In this document: piece by piece, positions 1-5,995 of the stretch
Layout: each line of letters starts with the position of its first letter
Position numbering within the stretch: the first letter of the stretch is position 1
DNA from: Deltaproteobacteria bacterium
Lineage (GTDB): Bacteria; Desulfobacterota; Desulfobacteria; Desulfobacterales; ETH-SRB1
Assembly (NCBI GenBank): GCA_003647525.1
Contig: QMMZ01000017.1
Span: 1-12,904 of the forward strand
Direction of reading: 5' to 3'
Length of the DNA stretch: 12,904 nucleotides
Translations under genes and position numbers: made by a program
The notes under the pieces: generated by a model
Database searches by the model: none
What the model was told of the DNA's origin: nothing
What the model saw: only the letters and a program-made list of their open reading frames with translations

Positions 1-1
1 A

Positions 2-112
2 AAAAGGGAAGTGGCGCCGATGAAACCGGCTGATGATGCGCTAATACTAGATTCTACAGATCTTTCTGTTGATGATGTAGTTGAGATGATGCTATCTTAT
101 ATTCTTAAATAG
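2..112 (+). CDS. cmk: Cytidylate kinase, C-terminal end (partial)
   Basis: This is the last 36 codons of a gene that begins before the window, ending in TAG at 110-112. The peptide starts [20 protein letters not shown] and continues into a short helix ([14 protein letters not shown]). The REVAP-[LM]-KPA-DA-DTTDLS pattern is the characteristic C-terminus of cytidylate kinase, which phosphorylates CMP and dCMP to the diphosphates in cytosolic pyrimidine nucleotide supply. The arginine of REVAP belongs to the conserved tail of the LID and CMP-binding region in this family. The position directly upstream of rpsA matches the cmk-rpsA order common in proteobacteria, which supports the call. The N-terminal P-loop lies outside the window and cannot be checked. 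Confidence 0.9.
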   Translation, partial: KREVAPMKPADDALILDSTDLSVDDVVEMMLSYILK

Positions 113-120
113 GTAACAGC

Positions 121-323
121 TCACCACGGATTTTCACGGAATTACACTGAATTATCGTAACTGTTCAGGTTAGGTTCACGGTTCACAGTTCACAGTTCAC
201 GGTTGGTTGACTCGTTCAATTTTTATCGCTCTCTAACCTTGAATCGTGGAACTGTGAACCTGAGTAGTTACACTTACTCATTGTTTATAATTTTCAGTGA
301 AACTCCGTGTCGTTCCGTGGTGA
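121..323. repeat. Nested inverted repeat with heptad-phased arms (locus 1)
   Basis: The cmk-rpsA gap is mostly palindromic. The outer arms 121-150 and 294-323 are an imperfect inverted repeat, beginning with a perfect 10-bp match (TCACCACGGA against TCCGTGGTGA) and matching at about 24 of 30 positions. Inside, a 15-nt motif GTAACTGTTCAGGTT (157-171) leads into four 7-bp units in exact phase: GGTTCAC 173-179 and 180-186, AGTTCAC 187-193 and 194-200. The facing arm 245-265 holds related units on the other strand and ends in the inverted motif AACCTGAGTAGTTAC (257-271). No coding potential is evident. The element could form a long hairpin in RNA or a cruciform in DNA. Function is unknown. Confidence 0.85.
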
Positions 324-388
324 ATTTTACTTAAATAGTTGAATGGGTAAATAGAAAACGCTCAACCTATATTAAATAAAATTAATCG

Positions 389-417
389 TTGTTTTTTGAT
401 AGTTAGTTTGTTATAAA
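389..417 (+). promoter_or_regulatory. Candidate sigma-70 promoter for rpsA
   Basis: A -35-like TTGTTT (389-394) is separated by 17 bp from a -10-like TATAAA (412-417), about 60 bp before the chosen rpsA start. The -10 box matches five of six consensus positions, the -35 only its TTG. The surrounding stretch is very AT-rich, so a chance match is possible. It sits after the repeat element and in the right place to drive rpsA. Confidence 0.4.
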
Positions 418-463
418 AAAAGATTAGCTATTTTTTGAATAGCGGTGTTATAAATTTGGTCAA

Positions 464-468
464 GGGGG
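464..468 (+). promoter_or_regulatory. Ribosome binding site that fixes the rpsA start
   Basis: A GGGGG run inside AAGGGGGT lies 11 bases before the ATG at 480. It sits inside the longer reading frame that opens with TTG at 435, so it argues for the ATG at 480 rather than the TTG. Confidence 0.65.
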
Positions 469-479
469 TATTTTTTTTC

Positions 480-2300
480 ATGAATAATTCTTTAAAAAAC
501 GATTCAGCCGAACATCATCTTAACAAAGGAGATTCTTCAGATGCGGCATTTATACAACAAAACAAAGAGGTTGACTTAGCTAAAGCTGATAATAATACAT
601 CGGAAGATGTTCAGAATACCAGTGCCGGCATGGAAAATTTGATGGATATGTATGAAGAAAGCTTCAAGCGTTTTGCTGAAGGTGAAGTTGTTACCGGCAG
701 AATAATATCAGTTGATAAGGATTATGTTCTCGTTGATATAGGATACAAATCAGAAGGGCAGATACGCATAAATGAATTCAAAGATGAAAAGGGTGAGATA
801 CACGTCAACATGGGTGACGATGTAGAAGTAATGGTTGAATTCTGGGATGAAGAGGAAGAGCGTGTCATCCTTTCCAAAGAAAAGGCGGCCAAGGTTAAGG
901 TTTGGGAAGAAATAAAGAAGGCTTATGATGAAGATGGAGTAGTAGAAGGTGTTATTTTAACTCGTGTAAAAGGCGGTTTTTCAGTTGATATAGGGGTTCA
1001 GGCATTTTTACCTGGTTCACAGGCGGATTTGAGGCCTATTCGCAACCTTGACGATTTGGTCGGTAAAAAATTAAAATTTAAAATGTTAAAGTATAACAGA
1101 AAACGAAGTAATATAGTTTTATCAAGGCGGGCCATTCTTGAGCAGGAGCGTGAGGCTAAAAGGGCTTCAACCCTGGAAGCTATTCATGAAGATAAGGTTG
1201 TTGAGGGAGTAGTAAAAAATATTACCGAATATGGTGTATTTGTTGATCTGGGCGGTGTGGACGGTCTTCTTCATATAACAGATATTTCATGGGGCCGTGT
1301 TAAGCATCCATCCGAACTTTTTTCGGTTGGTGACAAGATAACCGTAAAGATTCTCAGCCTTGATATGGAGAGAGAAAGAGTATCTTTGGGCATGAAACAA
1401 CTTGTCGAGGACCCATGGCTGGCTGCTGCAGAAAAATATTCACTGGGTTCACGTATAACCGGAAAGATTGTGAGCCTGACGGATTACGGAGCATTTGTTG
1501 AACTTGAAGAGGGTATCGAAGGCCTGATTCACGTTTCTGAAATGTCATGGACCAGAAAGATTCGCCATCCCTCCAAAGTTGTTTCTATCGGAGATATGGT
1601 TGATGCAGTTGTTCTGGATATTAAACCGGAAAACAGGCGTATTTCTCTTGGAATGAAGCAGGTCGTTCCAAACCCATGGGATCTAATCAGTGAAAAATAT
1701 CCAATTGGTACAACTATTGAAGGCAAGATCAAGAATATAACTGATTTCGGGCTTTTTATTGGTATTGATGAAGGAATAGACGGCCTTGTACATATATCAG
1801 ATATTTCCTGGACAAAGCGTATTAAACACCCATCTGAATTATACAAAAAAGGCGATATGATACAGGCTATAGTTCTTGATATTGAAAAACAGAATGAAAG
1901 ATTTTCTCTGGGTATCAAACAACTGCAAACTGATCCCTGGAAAACTGTAGCAGAACGGTATGTGGTCGGTAAGGAGATAGCAGGCACAATTACCAATATT
2001 ACCGATTTTGGAATTTTTGTTGAACTTGAAGAAGGAATTGAAGGCCTTGTTCATGTATCTGAAATCAGTAAGGAAAAAATAAAAACTCCGGTCGGCAAGT
2101 TTAATGTAGGCGATGTTATAACTGCCAGGGTCATGAATATAAATAGTGAAGAAAGAAGAATAGGCCTTTCAGTAAAACGGCTTGAGGTTAATGATAAGGA
2201 GGCTCTTTTGAGCGAATATGTAAACAACGCGAGGCCTGCAACTTCAACTTTTGGAGAAATCTTGCGTGAGAATCTTCAAGACAAGTTGAACGGGAATTAA
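480..2300 (+). CDS. rpsA: 30S ribosomal protein S1
   Basis: S1 binds mRNA on the small ribosomal subunit and helps load structured or weak-SD messages. From the ATG at 480 the protein has 606 residues. Six S1 (OB-fold) domains can be placed at roughly 65-133, 151-216, 237-306, 324-393, 411-480 and 498-567. Domains 3 to 6 show the repeated signature [IL]TDxGxFVxLxxGxxGLxHxSxxSW and close with RxSLGxKQ. The first two are the divergent ribosome-binding domains, including KGGFSVDIG and QAFLPGS. The reading frame extends to a TTG at 435, but the ATG at 480 has the GGGGG site in front of it. E. coli S1 is 557 residues; the difference lies mostly in about 50 extra, polar and acidic N-terminal residues before MENLMDMYEESF, where shorter homologues begin. 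The gene follows cmk, as in many proteobacteria. Confidence 0.97.
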   Translation: MNNSLKNDSAEHHLNKGDSSDAAFIQQNKEVDLAKADNNTSEDVQNTSAGMENLMDMYEESFKRFAEGEVVTGRIISVDKDYVLVDIGYKSEGQIRINEFKDEKGEIHVNMGDDVEVMVEFWDEEEERVILSKEKAAKVKVWEEIKKAYDEDGVVEGVILTRVKGGFSVDIGVQAFLPGSQADLRPIRNLDDLVGKKLKFKMLKYNRKRSNIVLSRRAILEQEREAKRASTLEAIHEDKVVEGVVKNITEYGVFVDLGGVDGLLHITDISWGRVKHPSELFSVGDKITVKILSLDMERERVSLGMKQLVEDPWLAAAEKYSLGSRITGKIVSLTDYGAFVELEEGIEGLIHVSEMSWTRKIRHPSKVVSIGDMVDAVVLDIKPENRRISLGMKQVVPNPWDLISEKYPIGTTIEGKIKNITDFGLFIGIDEGIDGLVHISDISWTKRIKHPSELYKKGDMIQAIVLDIEKQNERFSLGIKQLQTDPWKTVAERYVVGKEIAGTITNITDFGIFVELEEGIEGLVHVSEISKEKIKTPVGKFNVGDVITARVMNINSEERRIGLSVKRLEVNDKEALLSEYVNNARPATSTFGEILRENLQDKLNGN

Positions 2301-2309
2301 ATTTATAAT

Positions 2310-2552
2310 GGTTAACGGTTCACAGTTCACAGTTTACGGTAAACACCCCTTAACCTCATATGAAATATTAACCCTAAATTGAGCGGTTTTTTACTCGACC
2401 TGCATCAATTTTCTTGCGCATCAAGATCCTGGCACATTTCTTTGCAAAAAATTGCTCAACTTAGTTCTCACACTTGCCTGCTGCAGGCAGGACTGGAGCC
2501 TCCGGCTGATATATTTTGATCAGCCGTTAACTGTAAACTGTTAACCGTGAAC
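2310..2552. repeat. Heptad-phased inverted arms around a unique core (locus 2)
   Basis: The whole rpsA-sppA gap is one element. The left arm has five 7-bp units in exact phase: GGTTAAC 2310, GGTTCAC 2317, AGTTCAC 2324, AGTTTAC 2331, GGTAAAC 2338. The right arm has four facing units: CGTTAAC 2525, TGTAAAC 2532, TGTTAAC 2539, CGTGAAC 2546. The arms are roughly complementary and could pair in several registers. The 180-nt core between them (2345-2524) includes a small GC-rich palindrome near 2476-2488 (GCCTGC/GCAGGC). On the minus strand, around 2375-2461, there are 28 open codons between stops with no initiation codon in a good setting, so I do not call a gene. The right arm ends about 20 bp before the sppA ATG. 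Confidence 0.85.
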
Positions 2553-2572
2553 GATTACTTTAAAAATATACT

Positions 2573-3451
2573 ATGTTTTCCCGCAGACACCCATATCTTT
2601 TTTTTATCCTGATATTTACATCTGTAACATCTGTTGCAATTATTGGATTATCTCTGCTTTTTATTCTTAGCACAAGAGATGCGGATTTTGAATTTGGAGA
2701 AAAAGTCGGTGTTATAGAGATAATTGGTGCTATCGCGGATTCAAAAAATACAATTCATAATCTTAAGCGCTTCCGTGACGATGATTCCGTCAAGGCTATA
2801 GTTGTTAGAATTGATTCGCCCGGTGGTGGAGTGGGGCCTTCGCAGGAAATTTTCAGCGAGATAAGAAAGACTTCTGAAAGCAAAAAGGTTATAGCTTCTC
2901 TAGGCGGCGTGGCTGCTTCCGGAGGTTATTATATTGCGGCCGGTGCAGACGGCATCGTTGCAAATCCAGGCACCATAACCGGCAGTATAGGTGTTATTAT
3001 GGGATATTCAAATTTTCAGGAGCTTCTTAAAAAAATCGGCCTGGTTCCCGTTGTTATCAAAAGTGGTGAGTACAAGGATATAGGATCTCCGGTCAGAGAG
3101 ATGACCAAAAAGGAAGAAGAAATTCTGCATAATCTTGCGAATCAAATTCATAGACAATTCATTAAGGCCATTGCCGAAGGAAGAGGGATAGAGCAGTCAA
3201 AAGTAGAAAAATTTGCTGATGGACGGATATTTTCAGGAGAAGAGGCAAAAAAACTAGGTCTTGTTGATCGTTTTGGAAATCTTGAGGATGCGATAGAATG
3301 GGCAGGACGCATGGGAAAAATAAAAGGCAAGATATCGGCAGTTTATCCTCCAGAGAAGAAGTTTTCTGTTTTAAAATACCTTGTGAATTCATCCTTAAGG
3401 GAGATTGCAAACCGTTTTATCAATCCACATTTGTTTGCAGGTTATTTTTAG
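2573..3451 (+). CDS. sppA: Signal peptide peptidase SppA, short 36-kDa type
   Basis: This membrane-anchored serine protease of the S49 family degrades signal peptides left after secretion. The 292-residue protein has one N-terminal hydrophobic segment (about 8-33) that would anchor it with the catalytic domain outside the membrane. The family signature is complete: RIDSPGGG (79-86), GGVAASGGYY with Ser116 as the expected nucleophile, and SGEYKDIGSP with Lys168 as the expected general base. Their spacing of 52 residues equals that of the Ser147/Lys199 pair in Bacillus subtilis SppA. The length fits the single-domain bacterial form, not the 67-kDa E. coli form. ATG 2573 is the first possible start after the in-frame stop TAA at 2561-2563. 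No Shine-Dalgarno sequence is visible, because the repeat element runs almost up to the start. Confidence 0.95.
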   Translation: MFSRRHPYLFFILIFTSVTSVAIIGLSLLFILSTRDADFEFGEKVGVIEIIGAIADSKNTIHNLKRFRDDDSVKAIVVRIDSPGGGVGPSQEIFSEIRKTSESKKVIASLGGVAASGGYYIAAGADGIVANPGTITGSIGVIMGYSNFQELLKKIGLVPVVIKSGEYKDIGSPVREMTKKEEEILHNLANQIHRQFIKAIAEGRGIEQSKVEKFADGRIFSGEEAKKLGLVDRFGNLEDAIEWAGRMGKIKGKISAVYPPEKKFSVLKYLVNSSLREIANRFINPHLFAGYF

Positions 3452-3455
3452 GTAT

Positions 3456-3534
3456 TAGCTTTTAGCAGTTAGCCTTTAGCATAAAAAATCAAACAGCTAA
3501 TACATTCAGCTAACAGCTAATGGCTAATGGCTTT
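3456..3534. repeat. Heptad-phased hairpin between convergent genes (locus 3)
   Basis: Directly after the sppA stop come four 7-bp units in phase: TAGCTTT 3456, TAGCAGT 3463, TAGCCTT 3470, TAGCATA 3477. Facing units follow: CAGCTAA 3494, CAGCTAA 3507, CAGCTAA 3514, TGGCTAA 3521, TGGCTTT 3528. Bases 3462-3473 can pair with 3509-3520 with one mismatch. The stem lies between sppA and the minus-strand yciO-like gene and has T5 at 3532-3536, so it could end transcripts from sppA. The unit sequence is unlike that of loci 1 and 2, but the period is the same. Confidence 0.8.
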
Positions 3535-3586
3535 TTCACAAATATTGAAAAAAATACTTTTCGTTCAGGCAATAGTTGTCGCTGTT

Positions 3587-4198
3587 TTACTCAAAAGCGC
3601 TCACATCGCCCAAGCCTTTTCGTATGATTTCAGGCATATCGCTTATCAAAGATATTATACTGGAAGGCTGTCCCGGGATAGGCGTTCCCCCGTCAATTAC
3701 AAAATCTATTCTGGATTGAAAAAAATCATGAATAAGTGATGGGTCATTAAGAATTGAACCATCAGGCATAGTTGCACTGGTGGTAATAATAGGATTGCCT
3801 AATTCTTCAACCAGTGCTAGGCAAATGGCATTGTCAGGCACACGAATTCCAGCGGTTTTTCGTTTGGTCAACATTATTTTAGGAACGAGTTTCGAACCTT
3901 CAAGAATAAAAGTATAAGGGCCCGGCAAAAGTCGCTTCATGTTTTTGTAAGCATAATTTGAAATTTTTGCATAATGGCTTATGTTTTTGAGCTCCGAGCA
4001 AATAAAACTGAAAGGCTTGCTTTTATTGCGCTGTTTTAACTGGTATATCTTTTCAATAGCCTTTTTATTCATTATATCGCAACCTATTCCGTAATAGGTA
4101 TCAGTCGGATAGGCGATTATACCAACTCTTTTGAAATGTTCGATAACCATGCAAATTAGTCGTGTCTGCGGATTTTTGTAGTTTATTTCTATCAGCAT
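3587..4198 (-). CDS. yciO: YciO/TsaC (YrdC-Sua5) family protein
   Basis: This is a 203-residue protein of the YrdC-like fold, close in length to E. coli YciO (206). Motifs in order are YPTDTYYGIGCD (30-41), KQRNKSKPFSF (55-65), LPGPYTFIL (91-99), GIRVPDN (117-123), TTSATMPDG (139-147) and RKGLGD (193-198). TsaC/Sua5 enzymes use this fold to make threonylcarbamoyl-AMP for t6A modification of tRNA. The usual SAN triplet is SAT here, and the overall pattern follows the YciO branch, whose cellular role is less settled. A second, true TsaC would be expected elsewhere in the genome. The frame extends to a TTG at 4237, but ATG 4198 has a GAG about six bases upstream and gives the family's usual N-terminus. 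It converges on sppA and diverges from guaB. Confidence 0.85.
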   Translation of the reverse strand: MLIEINYKNPQTRLICMVIEHFKRVGIIAYPTDTYYGIGCDIMNKKAIEKIYQLKQRNKSKPFSFICSELKNISHYAKISNYAYKNMKRLLPGPYTFILEGSKLVPKIMLTKRKTAGIRVPDNAICLALVEELGNPIITTSATMPDGSILNDPSLIHDFFQSRIDFVIDGGTPIPGQPSSIISLISDMPEIIRKGLGDVSAFE

Positions 4199-4246
4199 AA
4201 TATTCTCAAATATTTGACTTGTCGTGAAGGATGCCAAATTTATAGT

Positions 4247-4354
4247 TATAGACTTTCAGATAATTAATTTCACTGTGTTATCAGTCGTCGACGTATAGAC
4301 CAAATACGCCTTCCTCCTTCTGGCCTTGTGAAATTAATTATCTGAAAGTCTATA
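4247..4354. mobile_element. MITE-like element with 27-bp perfect inverted repeats
   Basis: Bases 4247-4273 and 4328-4354 are perfect inverted copies of 27 bp (TATAGACTTTCAGATAATTA and on to TTTCAC). They enclose a 54-bp core that reads GTCGTCGACGTATAGACC and continues into a pyrimidine-rich stretch (TTCCTCCTTC). The core has no credible reading frame. If the element proper begins at GACTTTCAG (4251) and ends at CTGAAAGTC (4350), both flanks read TATA, which would fit a TA or TATA target-site duplication. Size, perfect ends and lack of a gene suggest a non-autonomous transposable element moved in trans. A folded RNA or regulatory hairpin between the divergent yciO-like gene and guaB is the alternative. 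Confidence 0.65.
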
Positions 4355-4415
4355 GGCCTTTATTTATTTGTGTTTTATTTCATTGTCAAGAAAGCAAATA
4401 AATGATAGTTAATAA

Positions 4416-4501
4416 CAGTTTACGGTTGTCGGTTTACAGTTAACAGTTTTAAGTTTTAAGTTGGTATAGACTGTTTTGATCAACCGTGAACTGTGAACCG
4501 T
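4416..4501. repeat. Heptad-phased repeat before guaB (locus 4)
   Basis: Seven 7-bp units run in unbroken phase: CAGTTTA 4416, CGGTTGT 4423, CGGTTTA 4430, CAGTTAA 4437, CAGTTTT 4444, AAGTTTT 4451, AAGTTGG 4458. After a 16-nt spacer a facing arm follows: CAACCGT 4481, GAACTGT 4488, GAACCGT 4495. The block ends 29 bp before the guaB ATG, so it would lie in or next to the guaB leader. I see no convincing promoter in the gap from 4199 to 4530. Confidence 0.8.
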
Positions 4502-4530
4502 TGCTTAATTAATAATTTCTGGAGAAATTT

Positions 4531-5994
4531 ATGATCAAAATACCACCTGAAGAGGCATATTCTTTTGATGATGTTTTGCTGATTCCCGGCTATTCCGATG
4601 TATTGCCCAAAGATGTGAATATCAGTACCCGTTTGACTAAAAACCTTACCTTAAACATCCCTATCGTCAGCGCTGCCATGGATACCGTAACTGAGGCCAG
4701 AACATCTATAGCTATGGCGCGAGAGGGGGGATTAGGTTTTATACATCGAAACATGAGTATAAAAAGTCAGATTCTGGAGGTAGATAAAGTAAAAAAATCA
4801 GAAAGCGGTATGATTATTGATCCGGTTACTATTAATCCTGACCAGCCGGTCCATGAGGTGCTTACGCTTATGGAGCAGTACCGCATTTCCGGACTTCCTG
4901 TTGTAAAAGGAGATCGCTTAGTCGGCATTTTGACAAACAGGGATTTGAGATTCGAGACCAATATGGAGAAAAAGGTTTCAGAAGTAATGACCAAAGAAAA
5001 ACTTGTTACAGTATCAGAGGGAATTAGCCTGGAAGATTCCAAGAAACTGCTTCATAAACACAGGATCGAAAAACTTCTCGTGGTTGATAAAAATGGACGA
5101 CTTACAGGCATGATAACCATAAAGGATATTGAGAAGATAAAAAAATATCCTAACGCTTGTAAGGATAGCATGGGCAGGCTAAGGGTCGGAGCTGCTGTTG
5201 GTGTCGGTCCTGACATGGAAGAGCGTGCGGAAGCGCTTTTAAAAGCAGGTGCTGATGTTATATTAATAGATACATCTCACGGTCATTCAAAAAACGTTAT
5301 AGATTCTGTAAAAATTTTAAAAAGTAATTTCGATGACATTGAACTGATTGCAGGTAATGTCGGCACTTCGAAAGGTGCCGACGACCTTATTAAATCCGGG
5401 GTTGACGGAGTAAAAATCGGAATAGGGCCTGGATCTATATGCACCACTCGTATAGTGGCGGGTATAGGTATTCCTCAGCTTACAGGTATAATGAATTGCA
5501 GATCCATATCAAACAAGACAGGTGTACCTTTGATTGCTGATGGTGGTATAAAATTTTCAGGTGATATTACAAAAGCTATTGGAGCGGGTGCACATGTGGT
5601 AATGATCGGAGGCCTTTTTGCCGGAACAGAGGAAAGCCCGGGCGAGTCAATATTTTTCCAGGGCCGCAGCTACAAGTTATACAGGGGCATGGGATCTATT
5701 GAAGCAATGAAAAAGGGAAGTAAGGACAGATACTACCAGAGTGAAGCAATTGAGAATGACAAGCTGGTTCCTGAAGGCATAGTCGGCCGCGTGCCATACA
5801 AGGGCTCAATTTCTGCTAATATTTTTCAGCTCGTTGGAGGTTTGAGGGCTGGTATGGGATATGTGGGTTGTCAGACTATTGAAGAATTGAGAGAAAAAGC
5901 CAGGTTTGTTAAGATCAGTGCTGCGGGTTTGCGCGAAAGCCATGTCCATGATGTAATAATTACCAAGGAAGCACCTAACTACAGTTTAGATTGA
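4531..5994 (+). CDS. guaB: Inosine-5'-monophosphate dehydrogenase
   Basis: The enzyme oxidises IMP to XMP with NAD+, the committed step of guanine nucleotide synthesis in the cytosol. The 487 residues match the usual bacterial length (E. coli 488). N-terminal barrel motifs include [10 protein letters not shown] (11-20) and SAAMDTVTE (48-56). Two CBS domains fall at about 95-205. The catalytic loop GPGSICTTR (299-307) places the nucleophile at Cys304. Phosphate-binding and flap motifs follow: [10 protein letters not shown] (336-345), LYRGMGS (383-389) and [14 protein letters not shown] (412-425). GGAG at 4521-4524 sits six bases before the ATG, a good ribosome binding site. It opens a tight cluster, with dnaE starting one base after the stop. 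The upstream gap carries a MITE-like element and a heptad repeat. Confidence 0.98.
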   Translation: MIKIPPEEAYSFDDVLLIPGYSDVLPKDVNISTRLTKNLTLNIPIVSAAMDTVTEARTSIAMAREGGLGFIHRNMSIKSQILEVDKVKKSESGMIIDPVTINPDQPVHEVLTLMEQYRISGLPVVKGDRLVGILTNRDLRFETNMEKKVSEVMTKEKLVTVSEGISLEDSKKLLHKHRIEKLLVVDKNGRLTGMITIKDIEKIKKYPNACKDSMGRLRVGAAVGVGPDMEERAEALLKAGADVILIDTSHGHSKNVIDSVKILKSNFDDIELIAGNVGTSKGADDLIKSGVDGVKIGIGPGSICTTRIVAGIGIPQLTGIMNCRSISNKTGVPLIADGGIKFSGDITKAIGAGAHVVMIGGLFAGTEESPGESIFFQGRSYKLYRGMGSIEAMKKGSKDRYYQSEAIENDKLVPEGIVGRVPYKGSISANIFQLVGGLRAGMGYVGCQTIEELREKARFVKISAAGLRESHVHDVIITKEAPNYSLD

Positions 5995-5995
5995 A

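Noticed and set aside
173..265. CRISPR array or iteron-type origin at the heptad runs
   Set aside because: Units are 7 bp with no spacers and no cas genes nearby. No dnaA boxes or replication-initiator gene is present, and the same pattern recurs in other gaps with different units.
435..479. TTG start giving a 15-residue longer S1
   Set aside because: The GGGGG ribosome binding site lies inside this stretch and points to the ATG at 480.
1529..1996. 155-codon minus-strand frame inside rpsA
   Set aside because: It is the antisense shadow of the repeated S1 domains, and its internal repetition mirrors theirs.
3527..3739. 70-codon plus-strand frame with a hydrophobic N-terminus (MAFSQILKKILFVQAIVVAV) resembling a signal peptide
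   Set aside because: It begins inside the locus 3 heptad repeat, has no ribosome binding site and lies mostly antisense to the well-supported YciO-family gene, so it is most likely a shadow.
4199..4237. TTG start giving a 13-residue longer YciO-family protein
   Set aside because: The ATG at 4198 matches the family's usual N-terminus and has a GAG close upstream.
4383..4411. Promoter for guaB (TTGTCA, 17 bp, TAGTTA)
   Set aside because: The -35 is good but the -10 matches only two of six consensus positions, so it cannot be supported.
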